35,937 nt of DNA, taken from the NCBI GenBank assembly GCA_000242815.2, contig AHHB01000043.1:1-35937 (forward strand). The letters run 5' to 3'. Within the stretch, counting starts at the first letter, position 1. Each line of letters starts with the position of its first letter. Below, one piece after another: positions 1-7,614 of the stretch. The notes under the pieces are model-generated. The model was not told where the DNA came from. It worked only from the letters and a program-made list of their open reading frames with translations, and ran no database searches. A program made the translations under genes and the position numbers. This stretch comes from Janthinobacterium lividum PAMC 25724 (GTDB lineage Bacteria > Pseudomonadota > Gammaproteobacteria > Burkholderiales > Burkholderiaceae_D).

Positions 1-71
1 CGGCCGCCATCGTCTCCCTCGCCTGTGCGCTGCTGGTACTGGGCGGCGCGGCCCTGCTGTACAAACCCTAG
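1..71 (+). CDS. C-terminal end of an upstream membrane protein (partial)
   Basis: The frame starting at base 3 stays open to a TAG at 69-71. It encodes about 22 residues, nearly all hydrophobic (Ala, Leu, Val, Gly) and ending in Tyr-Lys-Pro. This looks like the last transmembrane helix of a polytopic transporter or other inner-membrane protein. The rest of the gene lies upstream of the window, so the family cannot be named. The M16 peptidase gene follows 65 bases later on the same strand. Confidence 0.5.
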   Translation, partial: AAIVSLACALLVLGGAALLYKP

Positions 72-136
72 CACCATCGCTGCGCCAGCGACGAGCATGC
101 CGCAGCGTCTCCCCTCACCTTCGCCTGGAAACATGC

Positions 137-2950
137 ATGAAACCGATCAAACTGTTGGCCATTCCCGCCCTGATGCTGTCGCTGTACGGCACCCCGCTCA
201 GCCTCGCCCAGGCCGCCGCTGCGGCCGCCGCGACGCCAGCGACGACCGTGCCAAATGTTGCCTACGAAAAATACACGCTGCCGAATGGCCTCGATGTGAT
301 CCTCGTGGAAGAGCATAAATTGCCCGTCACGGCTGTCAATATCTGGTACCACGTGGGGCCGGCCAATGAAGCGCCCGGCCTGACGGGCTTTGCGCATTTG
401 TTTGAACACATGATGTTTGCCGCCACCAAGCATGTGCCACGCGGCATGGCCGATCAGTTGCTCGAAGGGGCAGGCGCCACCGATTCGAACGGCAGCACCG
501 ATTTCGACCGCACCAATTATTTCGACACGGTACCGTCGAACCAGCTGGAACTGGCCCTGTGGGCCCATTCCGACCGCATGGGCTATCTGCTGGACGTGCT
601 CGACCAGACGGCGCTGACCAACCAGCAAGACGTGGTGCGCAACGAGCGCCGCCAGAGCGTGGAAAACGCGCCCTACGGCATCGTGCAGGAAGCCCTGTAC
701 CACCAGCTGTTCCCCAAGACCCACCCGTATTACGCCAGCGTCATCGGTACGCATGCGGACATCCAAAACGCCAAACTGGCCGACATCAAGGAATTCTTTA
801 GCAACTACTATGGCCCCAACAACGCCAGCCTGGTGATCGCCGGCAACATCGACAAAGCGAAAACCAAGGAACTGGTCAACAAATACTTTGGCAGCTTCAA
901 GAGCGGCCCGGCCGTGGCCAAGCCCGCTGTGGTGACGCCGCCCATCACGCAGGAACGCCGCCTCGTGGTGCAAGACCGGGTCGAGCTAGCGCGCGTCTTC
1001 ATGGCCTGGCTGACGCCGTCCGCCTACGCCAAGGATGATGCGGAACTGTCGATGGCGGCGCACATCCTGGCCGGCGGCAAGTCCAGCCGCCTGTACAAGT
1101 CCTTGGTGTACGACAAGCAGATCGCGCAGGACGTGGGCGCCAACCAAAGCTCGAACGCCCTCACCTCCGTGTTTAGCATCGACGTGACGGCCCGCCCCGG
1201 CCACCTGCCCGAGGAAATCGAGCAAGCCATGCAAACGGAGCTGGAGCAATTGCGCACCCAAGGGCCTGGCGAGAAGGAAATCGAGCGGGCCCGCAACAGC
1301 ATCGAGACCGCCATGCTGAGCCAGGTGGAAAAAGTGGGCGGCCGCGCCAACATGATGAACCAGTACAACCAGTACCTGGGCGATCCGGGCTACTTGGCCA
1401 AGGATATCGAACGCTACCGCCAGGTGACGGCGGCCGGCGTGCAGCGCGCCGTCGACACCTATCTGAAAAACCAGTCGCGCGTGGTCGTGTATGGCGTGCC
1501 CGGCACGCCGGACCTGGGCGAGGAAGTGCCGACGCCGGCACCGGGCAAGGTCAAGGCGGCGCCAGGCACGGCCATCAATGCGGACCAAGCATGGCGCCGA
1601 GCCGTGCCGAAGGCGGGTCCGGCGCCGAAGATTGTGCTGCCGCAAGCGACGTCCTTCACCCTGAGCAATGGCTTGACGGTGATCCACCATTACAACCCGG
1701 CCGTGCCGCTGGTGGCGAGCCAGTTGGTCATCAAAAGCGGCTCGGGTGCCAACCCGCTGGCGCAGCCGGGCTTGTCTGGCTTTACAGCGCAATTGCTGCA
1801 GGAAGGCACAGCCACGCGCAGCGCGCCGCAGATCGCCGATGATGTGGCGCAACTGGGCGCTTTCCTGGGCACCGGTTCCGACGCAGATGCCTCGTTCGCC
1901 CAGCTGACGTCGCTGAAGACCACCTTCCCGCAAGCGCTAGACGTGCTGGCCGACGTGGTACTGCACCCGCAATTCACCTCAGTCGAAGTGGAGCGCCAGC
2001 GCGCCAGCCGCATCGGCGAACTGGCACAGCAGCGCGAAAACGCGGCGGCCGTGGCGGCTCGCGTGGAAGCGGCGGCCCTGTATGGCCCGCAACATCCATA
2101 CGGCACCACCGAGCTGGGCACGGAAGCGGCCCTGACAGCGACCAGCGGCGCCGACTTGCAGGCGTTCTGGCAGCAGCATTACGTGCCCAATAATGCGGCC
2201 CTGATCGTCTCGGGCGATATCGGCGCTGCCGAATTGAAGGCGCTGGCCGAAGCCAAGTTCGGCAGCTGGAAGGCGGGCCCGGTGGCGCCGTCCGTGACGG
2301 CGGCGCCGGTCACGACGCAAGCCCGGCTGATCCTGGTCGACAAGCCGGGCGCGCCGCAAACGGCCGTGCGCATATCGAGCATCGGGGTGGCCCGCACGAC
2401 GCCCGACTATGCGCCGCTGCAAGTGATGAACGCGGCGCTGGGCGGCTTGTTTACCAGCCGGCTCAGTAATAAGCTGCGCGAAGAAAAGGGCTACACCTAT
2501 GGCGTGCACTCGCAATTCCAGTACCGCAGCGAGCCGGGGCCGTTCTCGATTGCCGCCGGCGTACGCACCGACGTGACGGGTCCGGCCGTGTCGGAAACCT
2601 TCAAGGAAATCCGCGCCATGATCGCCCAGCCCCTGACGGCCAAGGAATTGTCGAATGCGCGCAATTCGCAGGTGCTGTCGCTGCCGGGCCAGTTCGAGAC
2701 GAATGCCAGCATCAGCGCCAGTCTGGCCAACGCGTATATCTACGGCCTCGGCCTCGACTACTACGCAACCTTGCCGCAGCGCTTTGCCAGCGTGACGGAC
2801 AAGCAGGTGCAGCAAGTGGCGAAGAAATACCTGCAGCCGGAAAAGCTGATCGTCATCGGCGTGGGCGACAAGGCGAAGATCGCGCCGCAATTATCCAAAC
2901 TAAAACTGGCGCCGGTGCAATTGCGCGATGCTGAAGGTAACGTCAAATGA
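137..2950 (+). CDS. Secreted M16 (pitrilysin-type) zinc metallopeptidase, two-domain fusion
   Basis: A 937-residue protein with an N-terminal signal peptide (residues 1-27, hydrophobic core ending at an Ala-rich stretch), so probably periplasmic. The first M16 unit carries the inverted zinc motif HLFEH at residues 87-91, with the distal Glu expected in NERRQ (about residue 170). A second M16 unit starts near residue 500. There the zinc motif position reads FTAQLLQE and has lost its ligands, but the C-terminal part keeps the Arg/Tyr region (SRLSNKLREEKGYTYG) typical of the non-catalytic partner. In many bacteria these halves are two adjacent genes (active and inactive M16B subunits); here they form one chain that would fold as an internal clamshell. 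The substrate is unknown; peptides or misfolded envelope proteins are the usual inference. The Shine-Dalgarno is weak (GGAA just upstream). The start was chosen because it gives a complete signal peptide. Confidence 0.93.
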   Translation: MKPIKLLAIPALMLSLYGTPLSLAQAAAAAAATPATTVPNVAYEKYTLPNGLDVILVEEHKLPVTAVNIWYHVGPANEAPGLTGFAHLFEHMMFAATKHVPRGMADQLLEGAGATDSNGSTDFDRTNYFDTVPSNQLELALWAHSDRMGYLLDVLDQTALTNQQDVVRNERRQSVENAPYGIVQEALYHQLFPKTHPYYASVIGTHADIQNAKLADIKEFFSNYYGPNNASLVIAGNIDKAKTKELVNKYFGSFKSGPAVAKPAVVTPPITQERRLVVQDRVELARVFMAWLTPSAYAKDDAELSMAAHILAGGKSSRLYKSLVYDKQIAQDVGANQSSNALTSVFSIDVTARPGHLPEEIEQAMQTELEQLRTQGPGEKEIERARNSIETAMLSQVEKVGGRANMMNQYNQYLGDPGYLAKDIERYRQVTAAGVQRAVDTYLKNQSRVVVYGVPGTPDLGEEVPTPAPGKVKAAPGTAINADQAWRRAVPKAGPAPKIVLPQATSFTLSNGLTVIHHYNPAVPLVASQLVIKSGSGANPLAQPGLSGFTAQLLQEGTATRSAPQIADDVAQLGAFLGTGSDADASFAQLTSLKTTFPQALDVLADVVLHPQFTSVEVERQRASRIGELAQQRENAAAVAARVEAAALYGPQHPYGTTELGTEAALTATSGADLQAFWQQHYVPNNAALIVSGDIGAAELKALAEAKFGSWKAGPVAPSVTAAPVTTQARLILVDKPGAPQTAVRISSIGVARTTPDYAPLQVMNAALGGLFTSRLSNKLREEKGYTYGVHSQFQYRSEPGPFSIAAGVRTDVTGPAVSETFKEIRAMIAQPLTAKELSNARNSQVLSLPGQFETNASISASLANAYIYGLGLDYYATLPQRFASVTDKQVQQVAKKYLQPEKLIVIGVGDKAKIAPQLSKLKLAPVQLRDAEGNVK

Positions 2951-2975
2951 TATTGATGGGGCTAGTCCTGTCAGG

Positions 2976-3002
2976 GGAATGTGTCCCAATGGGACGCATT
3001 CC
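2976..3002. terminator. Strong hairpin between convergent genes
   Basis: GGAATG-T-GTCCC, loop AAT, GGGAC-G-CATTCC: an 11-bp stem plus one U-G wobble when transcribed rightward, with a three-base loop. It sits 26 bases after the M16 peptidase stop and 33 bases before the end of the convergent DUF2809 gene. There is no T-run on either side, so it is not a classical intrinsic terminator. It may stop transcription with help, stabilise 3' ends, or be a protein-binding palindrome. Confidence 0.45.
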
Positions 3003-3034
3003 GATTCCGAAGGAACTGGCCCACATATCAAAGC

Positions 3035-3454
3035 TTAGCGGCGCTTGAACAGCGCCGCTTTATCGACCAGTGCAGCGATCGCCACACCGACCGTGTAGGC
3101 GATCAGGTCGGCCCAGCCAAAGGTGGAACCCAGCACCAGGTGCCCCAGCGGATGCGCGCGCAGCTCGACGATCCATGGCATCTGGATCAACTGGCCAAAT
3201 TCGACGCCAAAGCAGATCAGCAGACAATACAGCGCCAATTTCCACGTGCGCATGCGCGTGGCGATGGCACCGAGCGCAAAGACGATCATCATGGCCCACA
3301 GGGCGTCGCCCGGATACTTGCCGAGGGCGGCAGGAAGCAATTGGGGATAGGCGCGCGAGGCCAGGCCCAGCGCAATGACAGCCACGGTTGCGCCCACCTG
3401 CAGCAGGCGGCGGCGTTCAGGTTTTACCAGGAACATATTTCCATTCAAAGGCAC
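3035..3454 (-). CDS. DUF2809 family small integral membrane protein
   Basis: A 139-residue protein with a basic N-terminus followed by four likely transmembrane helices (about residues 19-35, 48-65, 70-92 and 112-130). The spacing of KYPGDALWAMM, the Glu in FGVEFGQL and GHLVLGSTFGWADLIAY match what I know of the DUF2809 family, which has no established function and superficially resembles VanZ. A start at the internal Met7 (base 3436) is equally possible. It lies 157 bases downstream of cysK on the same strand and may be read through from it. No regulation can be deduced. Confidence 0.75.
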   Translation of the reverse strand: MPLNGNMFLVKPERRRLLQVGATVAVIALGLASRAYPQLLPAALGKYPGDALWAMMIVFALGAIATRMRTWKLALYCLLICFGVEFGQLIQMPWIVELRAHPLGHLVLGSTFGWADLIAYTVGVAIAALVDKAALFKRR

Positions 3455-3611
3455 AATACAGGCCGAACCATTACGGCCCAGTATGGCGGTATTGTACTGC
3501 GCCTGCCGCGTCTGCCTCGCGCATATTTCGCCGGGGTAAATTCAAGCGCTCCCCTGCGGCAGCGCCGGTGAGGCGCGACCACCTGCGCAGCCGCGCCCGA
3601 CAGGCCCACAC

Positions 3612-4544
3612 TCAGTCGCCCAAGCCCGCATACAGCGCCGTACTCAGGTAACGCTCGCCAAACGACGCGATGATGGTGACGATGGTCTTGCCCGCGTTTT
3701 CCGGACGGCGCGCCACTTGCAGCGCGGCCCATAGGGCGGCGCCCGACGAGATGCCGACCAGCAAGCCTTCATCGCTGGCGGCCAGGCGCGCGGTGGCGAA
3801 CGCGTCGTCGCTCTTGACGCAAATGATTTCATCGTAGATGGCGGCGTTCAACACATGCGGCACGAAACCGGCGCCGATGCCCTGGATCGGGTGCGGCCCT
3901 TTCGTGCCTTTCGACAGCATCGGCGACGCTTCCGGTTCCACGGCAATCACTTGCAGGCCAGGCTTGCGTTCCTTGAGCGCTTCGCCGATACCGGTAATGG
4001 TGCCGCCCGTGCCGACGCCAGCGATAACGATGTCGACTTGTCCATCCGTATCGCGCCAGATTTCCTCGGCTGTCGTGACGCGGTGGATGGCGGGATTGGC
4101 GGGATTGTTAAATTGCTGCAGCATCAGGTAGCGCGGATCGGCTGCCACCATCTCTTCGGCCGTACGGATGGCGCCCAGCATGCCTTCGCTGCCGGGTGTG
4201 AGCACCAGCTCGGCGCCATAGGCGCGCAGCAAGATGCGCCGTTCGCGGCTCATGGTATCGGGCATGACGAGGGTGCAGCGGTAGCCGCGCGCGGCGCAGA
4301 CCATGGCCAGCGCAATGCCCGTGTTGCCGCTCGTGGGTTCGACGATGATGGTATCGGGATGGATCTTGCCGGCCGCTTCTGCCGCGACGATCATGGCCAG
4401 GCCGATGCGGTCCTTGACGCTGTGCGCGGGATTATAGAATTCGAGTTTGGCCAGGATGGTGGCAACGCTGCCGGCGGCGATGCGATTGATGCGCACCAGG
4501 GGGGTGTTGCCGATCAGTTCAGTGACGTCATTGGCGATGTTCAT
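3612..4544 (-). CDS. cysK: Cysteine synthase (O-acetylserine sulfhydrylase)
   Basis: A PLP-dependent beta-replacement enzyme that joins O-acetylserine and sulfide to form L-cysteine in the cytoplasm; 310 residues, normal for CysK. Visible motifs are HSVKDRIG with the PLP-binding Lys44, [11 protein letters not shown] (substrate loop), [12 protein letters not shown] (phosphate-binding loop) and GISSGAA near the C-terminus. The open frame extends 29 codons further upstream, but the Met at 4544 begins the canonical [18 protein letters not shown] start and has GGAGA nine bases before it, so I chose it. The GSEGMLGAI stretch fits CysK better than CysM, though the two paralogues are hard to separate by eye. 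Its neighbours give no clue to sulfur regulation. Confidence 0.93.
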   Translation of the reverse strand: MNIANDVTELIGNTPLVRINRIAAGSVATILAKLEFYNPAHSVKDRIGLAMIVAAEAAGKIHPDTIIVEPTSGNTGIALAMVCAARGYRCTLVMPDTMSRERRILLRAYGAELVLTPGSEGMLGAIRTAEEMVAADPRYLMLQQFNNPANPAIHRVTTAEEIWRDTDGQVDIVIAGVGTGGTITGIGEALKERKPGLQVIAVEPEASPMLSKGTKGPHPIQGIGAGFVPHVLNAAIYDEIICVKSDDAFATARLAASDEGLLVGISSGAALWAALQVARRPENAGKTIVTIIASFGERYLSTALYAGLGD

Positions 4545-4601
4545 GGAAGCAGTCTCCGCTATTTCAAGAAACTGCAGTCTACCGCGTTTCAAAGCGCTGA
4601 T

Positions 4602-4629
4602 GGCGGCAGCGCGTGCATGCGCCGCCGCC
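4602..4629 (-). terminator. GC-rich hairpin after the FKBP gene
   Basis: GGCGGC-a-GCGC, loop GTGCAT, GCGC-c-GCCGCC: ten pairs with one mismatch, starting 12 bases past the FKBP stop codon and before cysK. No U-tract follows on the minus strand, so it may be a factor-dependent terminator or an mRNA-stabilising stem rather than a classical intrinsic terminator. Confidence 0.4.
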
Positions 4630-4640
4630 AAACTGCATAA

Positions 4641-5105
4641 TTACTTAACGTCCAGTAATTCCACATCGAAGATCAGTGCCGAGTTCGGCGGAATGTCGCC
4701 ATTGCCGGCGCCACGCGGACCATAGGCCATGTCGCCTGGAATGATCAAGGTGCGCTTGCCGCCTACTTTCATGCCAGCCACGCCCTGGTCCCAGCCCTTG
4801 ATGACCATGCCCTTGCCGAGCGGAAAATCAAACGGGCCACGGCCCACGGAGCTGTCGAACTTCTTGCCGCGCGAATCTTTCGCCAGGGGACGGTACAGCC
4901 AGCCCGTATAGTGCACGGTGACGTTACTGCCAGCGGAGGCTTCCTTGCCCGTGCCGACTTTATTGTCGATCAGAATCAATTTATCGGCGACGGGGCCGGG
5001 GCTCAGCGATACGGCGGCGGCGGGAACAGGCGCTGGTGCCTGTGCCTGTGCCAGCGACGCGGCGACGGAGCAGATCAGGGCAAACAAAACGGAGCTACGC
5101 GTCAT
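4641..5105 (-). CDS. Secreted FKBP-type peptidyl-prolyl cis-trans isomerase
   Basis: A 154-residue protein with a signal peptide (residues 1-21, ending AQA) and a Pro/Ala-rich linker, followed by one FKBP domain from about residue 45 to the end. FKBP core features are VTVHYTGWL, FDSSVGRGPFDFPLGKG, VIKGWDQGVAGMKVGGKR, IPGDMAYGPRG and IPPNSALIFDVELLDV, so the catalytic pocket (Tyr, Phe, Asp, Trp, Tyr) looks complete. It should catalyse proline isomerisation during protein folding in the periplasm. The start has an AAAGAAG-like Shine-Dalgarno. An extended -10 promoter candidate lies about 60 bases upstream. It is monocistronic by spacing, with 96 bases to cysK. Confidence 0.92.
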   Translation of the reverse strand: MTRSSVLFALICSVAASLAQAQAPAPVPAAAVSLSPGPVADKLILIDNKVGTGKEASAGSNVTVHYTGWLYRPLAKDSRGKKFDSSVGRGPFDFPLGKGMVIKGWDQGVAGMKVGGKRTLIIPGDMAYGPRGAGNGDIPPNSALIFDVELLDVK

Positions 5106-5167
5106 GATGTCTTCTTTCAGTGAGTTTCAGTGGTATCCCTGCGCCAGCCAAGCGGCAGGGAAAGCCA

Positions 5168-5173
5168 ATCATA
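5168..5173 (-). promoter_or_regulatory. Extended -10 promoter of the FKBP gene
   Basis: On the minus strand the sequence reads TTTGCTATGAT: an extended -10 (TGC before TATGAT) about 62 bases upstream of the FKBP start codon. No clear -35 box is visible, which is acceptable for an extended -10 promoter. Confidence 0.4.
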
Positions 5174-5311
5174 GCAAACCGTTGCAGCGATAGGAAAAAC
5201 TTGTCGCCCGCTACACACTGTCCCCGCCTGTGTTGCGCGCTTCGGCCCGATGCGGGTGGACTCGCTGAACAGCAGCGGCGACTCGCCCATCCTGGCCGGC
5301 CGAAAACTGAC

Positions 5312-6172
5312 TTAGGCGGCCTCTGGCACTGACACTGGCGGGGGCAGCGCGACAGGCTTGTCCTGGCGCAAGCTTTTCAGCGCATGTGCGGCGGCCACCA
5401 TGCCGAAGCTGGCCGTCACCACCACGCTGGAGCCGAAGCCGGCGCAATTGAGGCCCGTCACGCCGGCGGACGTGCCATCGATGGCGCACGCTTCGGCGCT
5501 CTCGGGCGTGCTCAACGGTTCCATGGAAAACACGGCGTCGACATTGAATTTGTTTTTCAGGCCACGCGGAAAACCATATTCGGTGCGCAACAGTTTTCGT
5601 ACACGCTTGAGTAGCGGTTCCTGCTCCGTTTTCGCCAGGTCGCGCACGGCGATCAGGGTCGGGTCGGTCTGCCCGCCCGCGCTACCGATGGTCAGCATGG
5701 GCAACTGGCGCGCGCGGCAATAGGCGATCACGGCCGCCTTCGCCTTGGCATTGTCGATGGCGTCGACCAGGTAGTCGAAATCGCGCCCGCCCAGCAACTG
5801 TTGCAAATTATCGGGGGTAATAAAATCTTCGATCTGCGTGACTTGGCAAAATGGGTTGATCAGTTCGATGCGTTCGGCCAGGGCCGTGATCTTGGCCTTG
5901 CCGATGGTGTCGCTCATGGCCTGGATCTGGCGATTGATATTTGATTCGGCAACATTATCGAGGTCGATCAGGGTCAGGCGGCCGATGGCGCTGCGCGCCA
6001 GCGCTTCGACGATCCAGGAACCGACGCCGCCCACGCCGATCACACACACATGGGCGGCGCGAAAGCGTGCCAACGCCGGAGCGCCATACAGGCGGGCAAT
6101 GCCGCCGAAACGCCGTTCAAAATCGATTTCGGTCAAGTCCATGGAAGTTAGTTCATTGGTGGAAGTATGCAT
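5312..6172 (-). CDS. tcdA: tRNA threonylcarbamoyladenosine dehydratase (TcdA/CsdL)
   Basis: A 286-residue E1-like ThiF/MoeB-fold protein. The ATP-binding loop GVGGVGS is at residues 46-52, followed by IDLDNVAESNINRQ (adenylation-site Asp, Asn, Arg). The mid-region DAIDNAKAKAAVIAYC and GSAGGQTDP are typical of TcdA rather than of sulfur-carrier activators, and there is no rhodanese domain or zinc CxxC pair. TcdA uses ATP to dehydrate t6A37 in tRNA to cyclic t6A. A start at Met11 (base 6142) would also give a complete domain. The upstream half of the same pathway (sua5) lies at 11915-12943 in another transcription unit. The gene is divergent from the hemerythrin-pdxH gene. Confidence 0.93.
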   Translation of the reverse strand: MHTSTNELTSMDLTEIDFERRFGGIARLYGAPALARFRAAHVCVIGVGGVGSWIVEALARSAIGRLTLIDLDNVAESNINRQIQAMSDTIGKAKITALAERIELINPFCQVTQIEDFITPDNLQQLLGGRDFDYLVDAIDNAKAKAAVIAYCRARQLPMLTIGSAGGQTDPTLIAVRDLAKTEQEPLLKRVRKLLRTEYGFPRGLKNKFNVDAVFSMEPLSTPESAEACAIDGTSAGVTGLNCAGFGSSVVVTASFGMVAAAHALKSLRQDKPVALPPPVSVPEAA

Positions 6173-6181
6173 GGCACCATT

Positions 6182-6210
6182 TTAACGGACACTGCGCCTG
6201 CAGATATTCT
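6182..6210 (+). promoter_or_regulatory. Candidate sigma-70 promoter of the hemerythrin-pdxH gene
   Basis: TTAACG (6182-6187) and TATTCT (6205-6210) are separated by 17 bases. Each box matches consensus at four of six positions. It would give a leader of about 65 bases. It lies in the 111-base gap shared with divergent tcdA. Confidence 0.35.
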
Positions 6211-6283
6211 AAAATAGCCCAATAGATACAGCGACCAGGCATTTGTCGCCGCGTCCCCACACCGCCCACCACGAGAACTCGCC

Positions 6284-7489
6284 ATGACCTCTCCCCTGTT
6301 CGACTCCGTTCCCGGCTTTGACCAGCCCATCGCCGTGCTCAAGCATTGCCACGACAAGATCCGCAAGCAGTTGACGACCCTGCAAAACCTGCTGGGCCAC
6401 CTGGCGCAGCACGGCAACACGACAGAGGCGCAGCAGGCTGCCAAGGCGGTGTTGCAATATTTCAATAAAGCCGCGCATGTGCACCACGACGACGAAGAGC
6501 AAGACTTGATGCCCATGCTGCAGGCGACGGCTAGCGGCGACGACGCAGCGCTGCTGGCGACCCTGGTGCCGGAAATCCTCGCCGACCACCAGCGTATGGA
6601 CCAGTCCTGGCTGACCCTGCGCCCGGAACTGGACGCCATCGCGACCGGCATGGGCACGCAACTGTCCACCGATGCAGTACGCGATTTCGATGCCGCCTAC
6701 CAGGCCCACATGGTCAAGGAAGAGAGCCAGCTGGCGCCCATGGCCAAGCGCCTGTTCAGCGCGCAACAGATGGCGCAGCTGGGCACGGCGATGCAGCGCC
6801 GCCGCGGCATCGCGCCCGATGCGCCCGCAGCAGTCCAGCCAGACGCAGCAGCGGTGCTGGCGGCCATGCGCACCGATTACGCCCAGTCCAGTCTGAACGA
6901 GACGGATGTGCTGGCAGATCCCATCGCCATGTTCCAGAAATGGTTTGCCGAGGCCGTCAAGGCCCAGGTGATGGAACCGAACGCCATGAGCCTGGCAACC
7001 GTCAGTGCTGACGGCAAGCCCAGCTCGCGCATCGTGCTGATCAAGCAGTTCGACGCACGCGGCTTTACCTGGTACACGAATTACGACAGCGACAAGGGCC
7101 AGCATCTGGCACACAAGCCGCATGCCGCGCTACTGTTCTTTTGGGGCGAGCTGGAGCGGCAAGTACGCATCGAAGGCACGGTGGTGAAAACCACGGCGGC
7201 CGAGAGCGACGAATATTTCAATGTGCGTCCCCTGCAAAGCCGCTTGTCGGCCATTGCCTCGCAGCAAAGCGCTCCCATCGCCGACCGTGCCGCGCTGGAA
7301 AGCAATTACGAGGCTGTCGCCGCTGCTGTCGGCGACGCCCAGCCGCCACGCCCGGCCCACTGGGGTGGCTACCGTTTGCAGCCGGAACGCATCGAATTCT
7401 GGCAGGGACGCCGTTCGCGCTTCCACGACCGCATCGTGTTTACGCGTGGTGCTGACGGCCAATGGAGCATGCAGCGTTTGCAACCGTAA
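6284..7489 (+). CDS. pdxH: Hemerythrin HHE domain fused to pyridoxamine 5'-phosphate oxidase
   Basis: One uninterrupted 401-residue frame. Residues 1 to about 175 form a hemerythrin-like four-helix domain with a plausible di-iron ligand set: His23 (or His21), His68, Glu72 (HHDDEEQDLMP), His102, His142 and Glu146 (HMVKEESQLAP). After a Pro/Ala linker (about 175-194), residues 195-401 form a complete PdxH: MRTDYAQSSLNETD, WFAEAVKAQVMEPNAM, SSRIVLIKQFD, TNYDSDKGQ, RPLQSRLSAIASQQS, EFWQGRRSRFHDR and the C-terminal RLQP. PdxH is an FMN enzyme that oxidises PNP/PMP to pyridoxal phosphate with O2. The hemerythrin part could bind O2, NO or iron; its role here is unknown. The Met at 6866 could start a stand-alone PdxH, but no Shine-Dalgarno precedes it and no stop separates the two parts. 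Function of the PdxH part is confident; the meaning of the fusion is inference. Confidence 0.9.
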   Translation: MTSPLFDSVPGFDQPIAVLKHCHDKIRKQLTTLQNLLGHLAQHGNTTEAQQAAKAVLQYFNKAAHVHHDDEEQDLMPMLQATASGDDAALLATLVPEILADHQRMDQSWLTLRPELDAIATGMGTQLSTDAVRDFDAAYQAHMVKEESQLAPMAKRLFSAQQMAQLGTAMQRRRGIAPDAPAAVQPDAAAVLAAMRTDYAQSSLNETDVLADPIAMFQKWFAEAVKAQVMEPNAMSLATVSADGKPSSRIVLIKQFDARGFTWYTNYDSDKGQHLAHKPHAALLFFWGELERQVRIEGTVVKTTAAESDEYFNVRPLQSRLSAIASQQSAPIADRAALESNYEAVAAAVGDAQPPRPAHWGGYRLQPERIEFWQGRRSRFHDRIVFTRGADGQWSMQRLQP

Positions 7490-7578
7490 GCGCGCATCTA
7501 GGCAGCGCAAAGCAAGCGACTACTTATCGGTGTAGGGTAGGAGGCTGGAAGTGACTAAATAACATAGTTTCTCAATTT

Positions 7579-7598
7579 GCGGCCCCAACTGGGGCCGC
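7579..7598 (+). promoter_or_regulatory. Perfect hairpin directly before the cfa ribosome-binding site
   Basis: GCGGCCCC, loop AACT, GGGGCCGC: an 8-bp all-GC stem ending six bases before the GGAGG Shine-Dalgarno of cfa and 89 bases after the pdxH stop. It lacks a T-run on the plus strand, so it may be a factor-dependent terminator of the pdxH unit or a 5'-leader structure tuning cfa translation. Confidence 0.45.
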
Positions 7599-7614
7599 CT
7601 CATTGGAGGCGATC

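Noticed and set aside
7538..7562. A tiny leader frame (GTG ACT AAA TAA) behind a GGAGG upstream of cfa
   Set aside because: Only three codons, no conserved residues and no attenuator-like codon run; a Shine-Dalgarno-like GGAGG alone is not enough.
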